Assembly: GCA_021828295.1 (NCBI GenBank)
Contig: JAKASF010000009.1
Location: 1-38,144, forward strand
Reading direction: 5' to 3'
Length of the DNA stretch: 38,144 nucleotides
Source of the DNA: Microcaldota archaeon
Lineage (GTDB): Archaea > Micrarchaeota > Micrarchaeia > Micrarchaeales > CABMGC01
Shown: positions 1 to 7,702 of the stretch, piece after piece
Position numbering within the stretch: position 1 is the stretch's first letter
How the letters are laid out: each line of letters opens with the position of its first letter
Notes under the pieces: model-generated
Databases searched by the model: none
The model's input: the letters and a program-made list of their open reading frames with translations, nothing else
What the model was told of the DNA's origin: nothing
Program-made: the position numbers and the translations under genes

Positions 1-548
1 CGTATGTACCTGGCCCGGAATCCAGCGCCGTGGCGCATGAGGTCCTCTGTGCTTATTTCGGCCAGCGACTCCGGGGTCGGGAAGCTCCTGAAACTCAGCA
101 GAGCCGCGCCCGCAGAGAAGGCGTGCTCCTCCCCGTAGCTCGATATCAGCCTCTTCACTATCCCCCTGATGCGCTTCACGTTGTTGAACTGGGAGATGAC
201 AAAGCAAAGGGTAGCCTCCCACGGATCGTTCCTCGTTATGCGCATGCCCCTATACCTGGCTATCGCCTTCCTCATGAAAGCGTCGGTGGCTATGCCGCCG
301 TATACCTCTCTCATGCTGTCCGCGAGCCCGAACCTCGACGCCACCTCCTTCCTGAGAGCCCCGGCCCCTATCTTCCCGTATGCCCTGTACCGCAGCGCTC
401 CGCCCCTCTGCTCCACCTCTATCATGCTCCCCCCGTGCGCGTACGCTATGCCCTTGCCGTCTTTGCGCTCGTCCCCGAAGAAGGTGAGCGGCTGCCCGCT
501 CTCTATCGTGTGCGTGATGTCGAAATCAGCTACGCGCACCCTCTGCAT
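1..548 (-). CDS. OGG1-type 8-oxoguanine DNA glycosylase, C-terminus cut by window edge
   Basis: Partial gene: 182 codons are visible and the frame runs open off the left edge. Reading the minus strand from ATG at 548 gives an N-terminal beta domain starting MQRVRVADFDITHTIESG, as in OGG1-family glycosylases. A helical region follows with DPWEATLCFVISQFNN, the counterpart of the OGG1 DPWE...F..SQNNN signature, and later GAGFRARYI, which precedes the helix-hairpin-helix. The catalytic Lys and Asp of the family lie beyond the window and cannot be checked. The family removes 8-oxoguanine from DNA and nicks the abasic site. Its ATG shares one base with the TGA stop of glyS (TGATG, 550-546), so translation is probably coupled. 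Family identification is confident; exact substrate range is inferred. Confidence 0.85.
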   Translation of the reverse strand, partial: MQRVRVADFDITHTIESGQPLTFFGDERKDGKGIAYAHGGSMIEVEQRGGALRYRAYGKIGAGALRKEVASRFGLADSMREVYGGIATDAFMRKAIARYRGMRITRNDPWEATLCFVISQFNNVKRIRGIVKRLISSYGEEHAFSAGAALLSFRSFPTPESLAEISTEDLMRHGAGFRARYI

Positions 549-2026
549 CAAATCTCTCCGATAAGCTTCCTGGTCTGCTTGGTCGTGTCCCTGCTCCTTA
601 TCGTCACCGTGTCATCCTCGAGCGTGGTGTAGTCTATGGTTATGCAGTACGGCACGCCTATCTCGTCTGCGCGCGCGTAGCGCTTGCCTATGCTCGCCGT
701 CTCCGAGTAGTAGCAGTCTGTGCCCTTCTCCTGTAGCAGCCTGAACATCTCCCTGGCCTTCGCTATCAGCTTCTCGTCCTTCTGCAGCGGGAACACCCCA
801 TACCTGTAGGGCGCTATCCTCTCGCTCAGCTTCAGCCACTTCCAGCCCCTGCCGTCATCGTCGACGACGCTGTTATCGAGTATGGCGAATACGGGCCTGT
901 CGCCGCCTACGGTCAGCTCGACCACGTGCGGCACCACCTTCTTACCGCTCTCGGTAGTTATGGAGAGCTCCTTGCCCGATTCCTTCGAGTGCTGCGCCAG
1001 GTCCCAGTCGGAACGCGACGCGCATCCCGAGAGCTCTATGTAGCCGTATGAGGTCTTCATCTCCAGGTCGACGTTGCCCTTGGAGTAGTGCGGCAGCTCC
1101 TCCTTCTCAAGCTCCCTGAACCTGTACAGCCTCTTGTCTATTCCAAGCTCCTGCATAAGCTTCTCCTGAAGGTAGATCAGAAATGCCATGTACTTGTTCG
1201 GCAGCGAGCCGCGCTTCAGAAGCTCGTCAATGCTCTCGCTCCTCTCGTCTTCGCTGCCCTTTGCGACGAAGTTCACCTTCTCGCGCAGCACGCTCCGCGT
1301 GTCGAACCCCAGTATCTCGCTCGGGTCCTCTTCGGGATCGATGAAGAGCTCGAGGTCCATCTGGGTGAGCTCGCGCAGCCTCACGAGCTGCTGCCTCGGG
1401 CTTATCTCGTTCCTGTAGGCCCTGCCTACCTGCGCTATGCCTACAGGAAGCTTGAATCCGTAGGTCTTGTACAGGTGTATGAAATCGACGAAGATGCTCT
1501 GCGCTGTCTCGGGCCTGAGGTACGCGGCGTTCCCCCCGGCGGTAGGGCCTATCTGCGTCCTGAATGTCATGTTGAACTTCTCGACCTTGCCGAGCTTGTT
1601 GCCGCAGCGCTCGCACTTTATCGCGTGCTCCTCAAGCTTCTTTTCCATCTGCTCCATGCTCATCTTCTTGACCTTCGCAGCCTCTGCGCCCATCCCCCTC
1701 TTCTCGTAGTACTCTTCCAGGAGCTTGTCGGCCCTGTACGGGGTCTTGCATATGCTGCAGGCGACCATCGGGTCCGTAAAAGCAGAGAGGTGTCCGCTGG
1801 CCCTGAGCACCGGCTCGGGCACTATGTTCGTGCTCTCTATCTCTAGCGCGCCTGTCCTGTTCACGAAGAGGGAGCGCCATGCCTCTTCGAACTTCCTCTT
1901 GATCCTCACGCCTATGGGACCGTAGTCGTAGAATCCGGCCACGCCGTCGTATATGCCGAAGGCCTGGAAGTAGATGCCCCTTCTCGCCGCTATGTCGCCA
2001 GCCTTGCTCTCCGCCTTCGACGCCAT
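548..2026 (-). CDS. glyS: Glycyl-tRNA synthetase, archaeal dimeric class II type
   Basis: Charges tRNA-Gly with glycine in the cytoplasm. The N-terminus has the family hallmark GVAGFYDYGPIG, followed by a zinc-type pair of CxxC motifs (CSIC and CERC), then the class II core with YLRPETAQ and GRAYRNEISPR, an ELSGCASRSDWDL segment, and a C-terminal anticodon-binding domain. At 492 residues it is shorter than many archaeal versions. The open frame reaches a TTG at 2047, but I chose ATG 2026. A TATA-like element at 2051-2060 would place the transcript start at about 2026, making the mRNA leaderless, and the protein then begins about 20 residues before the conserved block, as in relatives. An OGG1-type glycosylase follows with a TGATG overlap. 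Confidence 0.93.
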   Translation of the reverse strand: MASKAESKAGDIAARRGIYFQAFGIYDGVAGFYDYGPIGVRIKRKFEEAWRSLFVNRTGALEIESTNIVPEPVLRASGHLSAFTDPMVACSICKTPYRADKLLEEYYEKRGMGAEAAKVKKMSMEQMEKKLEEHAIKCERCGNKLGKVEKFNMTFRTQIGPTAGGNAAYLRPETAQSIFVDFIHLYKTYGFKLPVGIAQVGRAYRNEISPRQQLVRLRELTQMDLELFIDPEEDPSEILGFDTRSVLREKVNFVAKGSEDERSESIDELLKRGSLPNKYMAFLIYLQEKLMQELGIDKRLYRFRELEKEELPHYSKGNVDLEMKTSYGYIELSGCASRSDWDLAQHSKESGKELSITTESGKKVVPHVVELTVGGDRPVFAILDNSVVDDDGRGWKWLKLSERIAPYRYGVFPLQKDEKLIAKAREMFRLLQEKGTDCYYSETASIGKRYARADEIGVPYCITIDYTTLEDDTVTIRSRDTTKQTRKLIGEI

Positions 2027-2050
2027 GGAACCAATTACATTACTCAACGG

Positions 2051-2060
2051 TATTATTAAT
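2051..2060 (-). promoter_or_regulatory. TATA-like element of glyS
   Basis: The minus strand reads ATTAATAATA here, centred about 29 bases upstream of ATG 2026. Spacing fits a leaderless archaeal transcript and argues against the longer TTG start at 2047. Confidence 0.5.
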
Positions 2061-2115
2061 CTGATACAGGCGCGCCGAGCGCAACAGGCTTCCGCTTCCG
2101 CGTTTTATATCAACC

Positions 2116-2123
2116 TTTAAATA
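2116..2123 (+). promoter_or_regulatory. TATA box of the pilin-like gene
   Basis: TTTAAATA lies about 47 bases before GTG 2167. This predicts a start of transcription near 2146 and a leader of about 20 bases, unlike the leaderless neighbours. Confidence 0.5.
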
Positions 2124-2166
2124 CGTGGAAATGCAAAATCAGTATTAAGGCGTTCGGTTAGGTTGG

Positions 2167-3345
2167 GTGGGGGATACGCTTGAGGGTCTCAGGGCCCAAG
2201 CGTCGTTGGAGTACCTGATGGCGTTCGTGGTTGCCCTGGGTATAGCAGTCGCAGCGGGGTACGCGCTGCTTGGGTTGGGATCTGGCGCTGCAAACCTTGT
2301 TCCCACGAGCTGCAGCTTCGACCTAGGAATAAGCTGCCAGGACATAGCCATAGTCTCAAACTCGTCATCGAGCCTTCTCGCTTTTCTCGGAAGCAACTCG
2401 CGGGAGTACGCGATAAACGGGATAAGCATGAGCCTTCTTGTATCTGGCCAGAGGGTCGCGCCGCAGTGCACCACGGGCAGGATAAGCCCCGGCGAGACTT
2501 TCGTCTGCTTCGCAAGGATGAGCGCGTTGCAGAAGCCCGGATCCGCAGCATCGGGGAACCTTACGGCCAGCGTGGGCTACTGCTCCATGAACGGGGGCGA
2601 CTGCAACGGGGGCGCTATCCAAGAGACGTACGTTGGGAGGTACACCACCTCAGTCAGTAACGGCGCAGAGCGCGTCGGCCTCGTCTTCTCGAAGCCTTTC
2701 AGGGAGCCCAACGGGAACGTAGCGATCAACGTGAGCTTCGACCTGCTCGGGTACGGGCTCTTCCTGGCTTCTGTCAGCATAAGCCCGCACTCCGGAACCA
2801 AGCCAGCAATCTCATACTCGGGTCCCGGCTCAACGTCGCTCAGCGTCACAGCATCCACTCTCGCTGACTACTGCGCCGCGCTCGTGAACGTAACCTACGC
2901 GAACCAGACAGGCACAGACGCTGTCGCGCTAAACGCGAGCAACTACACAGGAAACAGCTACAAGATATCGGGCAACACGAACGCGAACTGCTACACGCTC
3001 TCCTCGTCTACGAAGACAGTATCGGTGAGCGGGCAGGGCAACACGGCCGGGCTCTTCACCCTGGCGAACGTCTTCATCAACATCTCCTCTACCGGCGGCC
3101 ACAACGACCTAGCAGTGTTCAACAGCACCGCGACGCTGAAGATAGCGGGCAATAACAACAACGTGACTATGTTCGGCAGCAACGTAGTGCTGACAATAAC
3201 GGGCACGTACAACATGGTCACGTTCATCAACAGCAGGATAAGCAACCTAACTGCAAGCGGCAACGACAACCTCATAGTGCTCAGGAACACGACAGTGGCC
3301 CACGAGTCCATCACGGGCGCCAACGACATAGTGCAGGGTTCCTAG
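2167..3345 (+). CDS. Class III signal peptide (pilin-like) protein with repeat-rich C-terminus
   Basis: A 392-residue exported protein starting with GTG. Residues 1-35 form a short hydrophilic leader ending RA, then QASLEYLMAF and a hydrophobic stretch. This is the class III signal of archaeal type IV pilins and archaellins, with predicted cleavage after Ala10 and a conserved Glu at +5. Such proteins are processed by a prepilin peptidase (not in this window) and assembled as filaments or held at the membrane. Residues about 290-390 contain roughly 20-residue repeats rich in Asn and Gly with alternating hydrophobics (for example KIAGNNNNVTMFGSN), suggesting a right-handed beta-helix. Many N-x-S/T sequons are present. 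The protein is longer than a simple structural pilin, so it may be a minor or adhesive subunit; that role is inference. Confidence 0.75.
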   Translation: MGDTLEGLRAQASLEYLMAFVVALGIAVAAGYALLGLGSGAANLVPTSCSFDLGISCQDIAIVSNSSSSLLAFLGSNSREYAINGISMSLLVSGQRVAPQCTTGRISPGETFVCFARMSALQKPGSAASGNLTASVGYCSMNGGDCNGGAIQETYVGRYTTSVSNGAERVGLVFSKPFREPNGNVAINVSFDLLGYGLFLASVSISPHSGTKPAISYSGPGSTSLSVTASTLADYCAALVNVTYANQTGTDAVALNASNYTGNSYKISGNTNANCYTLSSSTKTVSVSGQGNTAGLFTLANVFINISSTGGHNDLAVFNSTATLKIAGNNNNVTMFGSNVVLTITGTYNMVTFINSRISNLTASGNDNLIVLRNTTVAHESITGANDIVQGS

Positions 3346-3362
3346 AACGGAGCCTGTGCAAC

Positions 3363-3371
3363 ATATTTATA
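3363..3371 (+). promoter_or_regulatory. TATA box of the Nop5-like gene
   Basis: ATATTTATA is centred about 35 bases before the TTG at 3402. It leaves no room for a longer N-terminus of the Nop5-like protein. Confidence 0.5.
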
Positions 3372-3401
3372 GTCTAAGCTGCCAATTGATTCGGGGCTTT
3401 T

Positions 3402-4310
3402 TTGGCTGAGACTGCGGAGGAGAAGAGGAGGAGGCTACTCGGCTTAGCGAAGCAGGCGGTCAGCAAGGCCTACTCCACAGGCGAGCACTCCATAGCCCAG
3501 GCGATAAACGCATACAACGAGATAGAGAAGACGCGCAACCTCCTGCACGAGCGCGTGGAGGAGTGGTACGGCATATACTTCCCGGAACTCACGATAGGCA
3601 GCCCGGAGAAGTACACGAGGTTCGTGCTCAGCGCCGGGGCGAACAAGAAGCAGGCTACCGAGCAGCAGCTCGCGGAGATCTTCGGCGACGGGAGCAAGGA
3701 TCTGCTCACATGGATAAAGAACAGCATAGGCGGCGAGCCGGAGCAGGGGGAGTTCGCAGCGTTGAAAGCCATAGCCGGCGCGGAGCTGGAGCTGCTGCGC
3801 ACGGAGAAGGAGATCGACGCTTACCTGAAGGAGAACGTGCCGAAGCTGATGCCAAACGTCTCGTATCTTGTCGACTACAAGCTCGCGGCGGAGCTGCTGA
3901 GCCGCGCAGGCTCGCTAACCAAGCTGGCGATGATGCCCTCGGGAACGCTGCAGCTTCTCGGCGCAGAGAAGGCGCTCTTCAGGCACCTGCGCTCGGGCAG
4001 CAAGCCGCCCAAGTACGGCGTGCTCTTCAAGCTGAAGGAGGTGACAGAGGCGGACAGGCGCAGCCGCGGGCGCATAGCCAGGCTCTTCGCTACGAAGCTG
4101 AGCATAGCCGCCAGGGCAGACGCGATCTCGAAGAGGTTCATAGGCAAGGAGCTGCGCGAGCAGATAGACAGGAGCCTTGTGAAGATAAGGGAGAAGGAGA
4201 AGCTGCCTAGGAAGCCGTCGCAGTGGAGCCCGAGCCCGGGAAGGCAGCAGAGGCCGCAGGGCCGGCAGCAGGGCAGGCCGAGATGGCAGGACCGCAGAGG
4301 AAGGAGGTAG
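3402..4310 (+). CDS. Nop5/Nop56/58-family C/D-box RNP protein, short form
   Basis: Core protein of C/D-box small RNPs, which guide 2'-O-methylation of rRNA and tRNA by fibrillarin. The family coiled coil is visible at residues about 25-110 (EKTRNLLHERVEEWYGIYFPEL region). The Nop RNA/L7Ae-binding domain follows at about 150-260 with SLTKLAMMPSGTLQLLGAEKALF and GSKPPKYGVLF. The tail is basic and rich in Arg, Gln and Gly. At 302 residues it is short: the protein begins just before the coiled coil, so the N-terminal fibrillarin-binding domain seems absent. The start is TTG. No fibrillarin gene is adjacent, although it often is in archaea. The next gene follows after one base, with a GGAGGT ribosome-binding site inside this gene's end. 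Confidence 0.9.
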   Translation: MAETAEEKRRRLLGLAKQAVSKAYSTGEHSIAQAINAYNEIEKTRNLLHERVEEWYGIYFPELTIGSPEKYTRFVLSAGANKKQATEQQLAEIFGDGSKDLLTWIKNSIGGEPEQGEFAALKAIAGAELELLRTEKEIDAYLKENVPKLMPNVSYLVDYKLAAELLSRAGSLTKLAMMPSGTLQLLGAEKALFRHLRSGSKPPKYGVLFKLKEVTEADRRSRGRIARLFATKLSIAARADAISKRFIGKELREQIDRSLVKIREKEKLPRKPSQWSPSPGRQQRPQGRQQGRPRWQDRRGRR

Positions 4311-4311
4311 C

Positions 4312-4917
4312 ATGGCAAAAGAGGTAGAGAGAGCCAAATCCGAGGTTGAGCAAGCGCAGCTGAGCGCGCTTAAGAGGGAGAGCGCCATGAACCAGACCCG
4401 GCTGATACAGAGGCTGGAGATACCGCGCGAGAAAGTGATAGACAATCCCTTCACTTTCGGAGCGGGCCTCGAGCACGGGGGCCTGAACAAGAAGGCATAC
4501 ACTAAGCTCAGCAAAATATTCGCGTTCGATTACATGGGTGCCGCTGAGTATGAGTGGGGCGCGATTCCGGAATCGCTCGGCAAGATGCGGGACTACGGAA
4601 CGCGGAAAGAGCTGATAGCCGGAGTCCTTAAGCTGGAAGAGGGGGATGTGTTCTACATCTGCAACAAGCTGATAGAGAAGGAGATGAGGACCGTAATCAA
4701 GAGGATTGCGCACGGTGGAATAAGGACAAGGGACTACGTTGGCCTTAGGGAGGCAATCAAGAACAAGGATATGAAGCCTGGAGATCTCGCCGGATGGCTC
4801 GAGATGGACAACAGCTTCATGTTCTTCGTCGACAGGCAGATGTTCGAGAGGAGCGCCGTGCTCTTCGGAATTGAGCTCTCCGTGCCGAAACTCGCGGATA
4901 AGCGCAGGCTTCGATGA
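4312..4917 (+). CDS. Unrecognised 201-aa protein in the nop5 operon
   Basis: ATG 4312 is preceded by GGAGGT, 1 base after the Nop5-like stop, so the two are very likely co-translated. The N-terminal 40 residues are charged and helical. The middle contains a striking conserved-looking block, FAFDYMGAAEYEWGAIPESL (residues about 71-90), followed by a mixed alpha/beta region with KEMRTVIKR and a C-terminus ending in basic residues. No signal peptide or membrane segment is seen. I do not recognise the family. The acid- and aromatic-rich block looks like an active or binding site. Codon use resembles the neighbours. Confidence 0.8.
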   Translation: MAKEVERAKSEVEQAQLSALKRESAMNQTRLIQRLEIPREKVIDNPFTFGAGLEHGGLNKKAYTKLSKIFAFDYMGAAEYEWGAIPESLGKMRDYGTRKELIAGVLKLEEGDVFYICNKLIEKEMRTVIKRIAHGGIRTRDYVGLREAIKNKDMKPGDLAGWLEMDNSFMFFVDRQMFERSAVLFGIELSVPKLADKRRLR

Positions 4918-4954
4918 TGAACGAACGCTTCCATGCGGATGGACTGGAATAAAC

Positions 4955-4962
4955 TTAAATAT
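4955..4962 (+). promoter_or_regulatory. TATA box of the Tes-like gene
   Basis: TTAAATAT lies about 40 bases upstream of TTG 4998, predicting transcription from about 4984 and a short leader. Confidence 0.5.
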
Positions 4963-4997
4963 CTTATGTTCATAACAGAGTAATAACGGTGTTTTGA

Positions 4998-6947
4998 TTG
5001 GGAATAAGTAGCGCATCTAGACCCTCTGACATACTCCAGATAGACGAGAAGACGAACACGGTTGTCAACGCGGCGACAGGCGCGCCCGTGGACGCTCTCC
5101 ACGCTCCTTATCACAGGACGATGGAGGAGATAGAGGGCATGCCCGTGATAGACAAGACCAAGACCGTCTGCCCGGAATGCAAGCTCATCATAGACGGCAT
5201 AATCTACAAGGACGGCGACAACGTCATGATCAGAAAGCACTGCCCCGACGACGGCTGGACCATAGAGAAGTACTGGGAAGACTACGACATGTACATGCGA
5301 ATGAGGAATTACAATTACTACGGCAGAGGTTTTGACAACCCCGACGTGATCAACAAGGGAGAGAACTGCCCGTTCGACTGCGCCATGTGCCTGAGGCACA
5401 AGAGCCACAGCGGCCTCGTGAACGTGGTCATAACGAACAGGTGCCACCTCTCGTGCTGGTACTGCTTCTTCTACGCCAAGGAGGGCGAGCCCGTATACGA
5501 GCCCTCGACCCAGGAGCTGAACAAGATGTTCGTGAAGCTGAGGAACCAGAAGCCCATACCGGCGAACGCGCTCCAGATAACAGGCGGCGAGCCCACCATG
5601 CGTGAGGACCTGCCGCAGATAGTCACGATGGCGAAGGAGGCAGGCTTCGACCAGATACAGCTCAACACAACTGGCATAAACCTGGGCCTCCATCCGGAGC
5701 AGATGGTCAGGCTGAGGCACGCCGGCGTGAGCACGCTGTACATGAGTTTCGACGGCGTCAGCAAGAGAGCGAATCCGAAGAACCACTGGGAGGTTCCCGC
5801 CACGCTCGCGGCCGCGAGGAAGGCGAACCTGAGCATAGTGCTCGTCCCAACGGTCATACGCACTATAAACGACCACGAGCTCGGCAATATCATAAACTTC
5901 GCGCTCAACAACGTTGACATAATAAGGGCTGTGAACTTCCAGCCAGTCTCGCTCGTCGGCAGGATGCCTGCGAGGCTGAGGGAGAAGCAGCGCATCACTA
6001 TACCCGGAGCTATCAAGCAGATAGAGGAGCAGACCGGCGGTGTCATAACAAAGGAGGACTGGTTCTCAGTGCCGTATGTCGGCGGAATCAACAGGTTCAT
6101 AGAGGCGCTCAGCGGCGAGTACAAGTACGACCTCTCGATACACTTCGCCTGCGGCGCGGGAAGCTACATCTTCCTCGACAAGGACAACAAGATAATACCG
6201 CTCACAAGGTTCGTCGACGCTGCCGGGCTCCTGGAGCACCTGCAGGAGACGGTCAACGAGATGCAGGGCAAGAGCAAGCTGCAGCGCAGGCTGCTGGCGC
6301 TCAAGGCGCTGACGCAGATGGGCAAGTTCATAGACAAGGAGAAGCAGCCCAAGAGCGTAAACTTCGCAAAGCTGTTCATGAGCGTGCTGATGAAGCACGA
6401 CTTCGCGAGCGTCGGCATGTTCCAGATGAAGAGCCTGTTCCTGGGCATGATGCACTTCCAGGACGAGTACACGTACGACATCAAGCGTGTAGAGAAGTGC
6501 GACATACACTACTCGATGCCCGACGGGCGTGTGCTCCCGTTCTGCACGTTCAACGTCTTCCCGGAGGTGTACAGGGACAAGGTGCAGAGGCAGTACGCCA
6601 TACCCAGCAAGGACTGGGAGGCGACGCACCCGTCGTGGAACTATGCCGCTGACAAGTACAAGAGGGACATAAAGGCCATAGAGGCAACGCCCGAGTACCA
6701 GAAACTGTACCAGCAGGCAACCAACTTCTTCACGCTTCCAGTCAATGCCGCAGAGGCCGCGAAGATCCAGGCGGCGAAGGCCGGGATCGCGCCCAAGATA
6801 GCAGTGGTGGAGACCAACAGGGGCTCGCAGGAGGTCACGCTTCCCGCTTCCGCGGTAACGCACGAGGCGAAGGGTGAGACGTGCGAGTGCGGCAGGTCAG
6901 ACTGCGCCTGCGGCGGGCACGAATCCGGAGCAAGCTGCGACTGCTAA
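4998..6947 (+). CDS. tes: Tetraether lipid synthase-like radical SAM protein
   Basis: A 649-residue radical SAM enzyme matching the Tes (MJ0619-like) family, which joins the phytanyl chains of archaeal diether lipids into membrane-spanning tetraethers. Cysteine sites in order: C58/C61 (CPEC) and C82, the extra pair-type site; C124/C128/C131 (NCPFDCAMC), an auxiliary Fe-S site; and C149/C153/C156 (CHLSCWYC), the radical SAM CX3CX2C cluster. ITGGEPTMRED is the SAM-binding GGE motif, and the rest of the barrel follows. Near the C-terminus three CxC pairs (CEC, CAC, CDC) form an unusual Cys-rich tail. Start is TTG. The gene downstream (6980) lies 32 bases away on the same strand. Assignment to Tes rather than another MJ0619-type enzyme is likely but not proven. 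Confidence 0.85.
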   Translation: MGISSASRPSDILQIDEKTNTVVNAATGAPVDALHAPYHRTMEEIEGMPVIDKTKTVCPECKLIIDGIIYKDGDNVMIRKHCPDDGWTIEKYWEDYDMYMRMRNYNYYGRGFDNPDVINKGENCPFDCAMCLRHKSHSGLVNVVITNRCHLSCWYCFFYAKEGEPVYEPSTQELNKMFVKLRNQKPIPANALQITGGEPTMREDLPQIVTMAKEAGFDQIQLNTTGINLGLHPEQMVRLRHAGVSTLYMSFDGVSKRANPKNHWEVPATLAAARKANLSIVLVPTVIRTINDHELGNIINFALNNVDIIRAVNFQPVSLVGRMPARLREKQRITIPGAIKQIEEQTGGVITKEDWFSVPYVGGINRFIEALSGEYKYDLSIHFACGAGSYIFLDKDNKIIPLTRFVDAAGLLEHLQETVNEMQGKSKLQRRLLALKALTQMGKFIDKEKQPKSVNFAKLFMSVLMKHDFASVGMFQMKSLFLGMMHFQDEYTYDIKRVEKCDIHYSMPDGRVLPFCTFNVFPEVYRDKVQRQYAIPSKDWEATHPSWNYAADKYKRDIKAIEATPEYQKLYQQATNFFTLPVNAAEAAKIQAAKAGIAPKIAVVETNRGSQEVTLPASAVTHEAKGETCECGRSDCACGGHESGASCDC

Positions 6948-6979
6948 AAAGCAAGCAAACAAGCAAGCAAGTGATCTGA

Positions 6980-7702
6980 ATGGACAAGCGCGGTGATGCA
7001 GAGATACACACGTATCAGCAGGAGCTCGCCAAGGAGAAGGCTGACACGAAGAGCTATGACGAATACGTTGAGGAGAACGGCAAGAGGTTCTACGTTCCAT
7101 ACCACACCGTCAGGGAGGTGATCTTCTCGGGCGTGAGCAAGGAGGACCTGCGCGACACGGAGCACGCGGCGCGCCTGCAGTACAGGCTCATGCTCAAAGA
7201 CTCCATACTGTTCGCTAAGGTGGAGTTCGTCGCAAGGAGGATAAAGATAACGTTCAATCCCGAAGGCGCCGACAACAGGAAGGAGAAGATGAGCCTGCAG
7301 CAGCTGATAGAGTTCCTGGCGAAGGAGGGCGTGAACGTGGACCAGAAGCAGATGCAGCAGCGCGACGTCGACTACTACAACGAAATATACAAGTACCAGT
7401 ACAACCCGCCCAGCATAAGGGAGCACCCGCCCTATGGGTACACGCTCGAGGAGTGGAGGAACGGCATGAAGGCCGAGTACGAGACGCACAAGCAGCAGTA
7501 CGACAAGGCCAAGCTCGACAAGTTCCACACCTTCCAGAAGTCATACGTGCTCGAGCATCCGGAGCTGGCCGAGGAACTCGGCATAGACATAAACGCGATC
7601 AAGGAAGAGGAGGAGAAGAAGGTTTCGCTCATCGACAAGGTACTGAAGAAGGACAAGGCCAAGAAGAAGGACGAGAAGGGCTTCTGGTTCCACGGGGTCT
7701 AG
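6980..7702 (+). CDS. Unrecognised 240-aa protein downstream of the Tes-like gene
   Basis: Probably cotranscribed with the Tes-like gene (32-base gap holding a CAAG-type short repeat). The N-terminal half includes a beta-alpha-beta segment at residues about 73-117 (KVEFVARRIKITFNPEG, then SLQQLIEFLAKEGV). It resembles the fold of heavy-metal-associated domains but lacks the CxxC metal site. The C-terminal half is highly charged and helical, with Lys-rich tracts, ending FWFHGV. No signal peptide or membrane segment. I cannot assign a function; a structural or accessory role for the lipid enzyme is inference from position only. Its TAG stop overlaps the TAG stop of the convergent DHH gene in the palindrome CTAG (7699-7702). 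Confidence 0.8.
   Translation: MDKRGDAEIHTYQQELAKEKADTKSYDEYVEENGKRFYVPYHTVREVIFSGVSKEDLRDTEHAARLQYRLMLKDSILFAKVEFVARRIKITFNPEGADNRKEKMSLQQLIEFLAKEGVNVDQKQMQQRDVDYYNEIYKYQYNPPSIREHPPYGYTLEEWRNGMKAEYETHKQQYDKAKLDKFHTFQKSYVLEHPELAEELGIDINAIKEEEEKKVSLIDKVLKKDKAKKKDEKGFWFHGV

Noticed and set aside
30-632. 200-codon plus-strand ORF over the left edge
   Set aside because: Opposite strand encodes a clear OGG1-type glycosylase and the glyS end; the plus-strand product has no family features and is rich in Arg, Pro and Leu, as shadow frames in GC-rich DNA are.
4734-5876. 380-codon minus-strand ORF antisense to the Tes-like gene
   Set aside because: The radical SAM motifs on the plus strand are intact; the antisense product has no recognisable domain.
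6948-6972. Short CAAG-type direct repeats between the Tes-like gene and its neighbour
   Set aside because: Only four to five units of 4-5 bases; too short to call an element or regulatory site.
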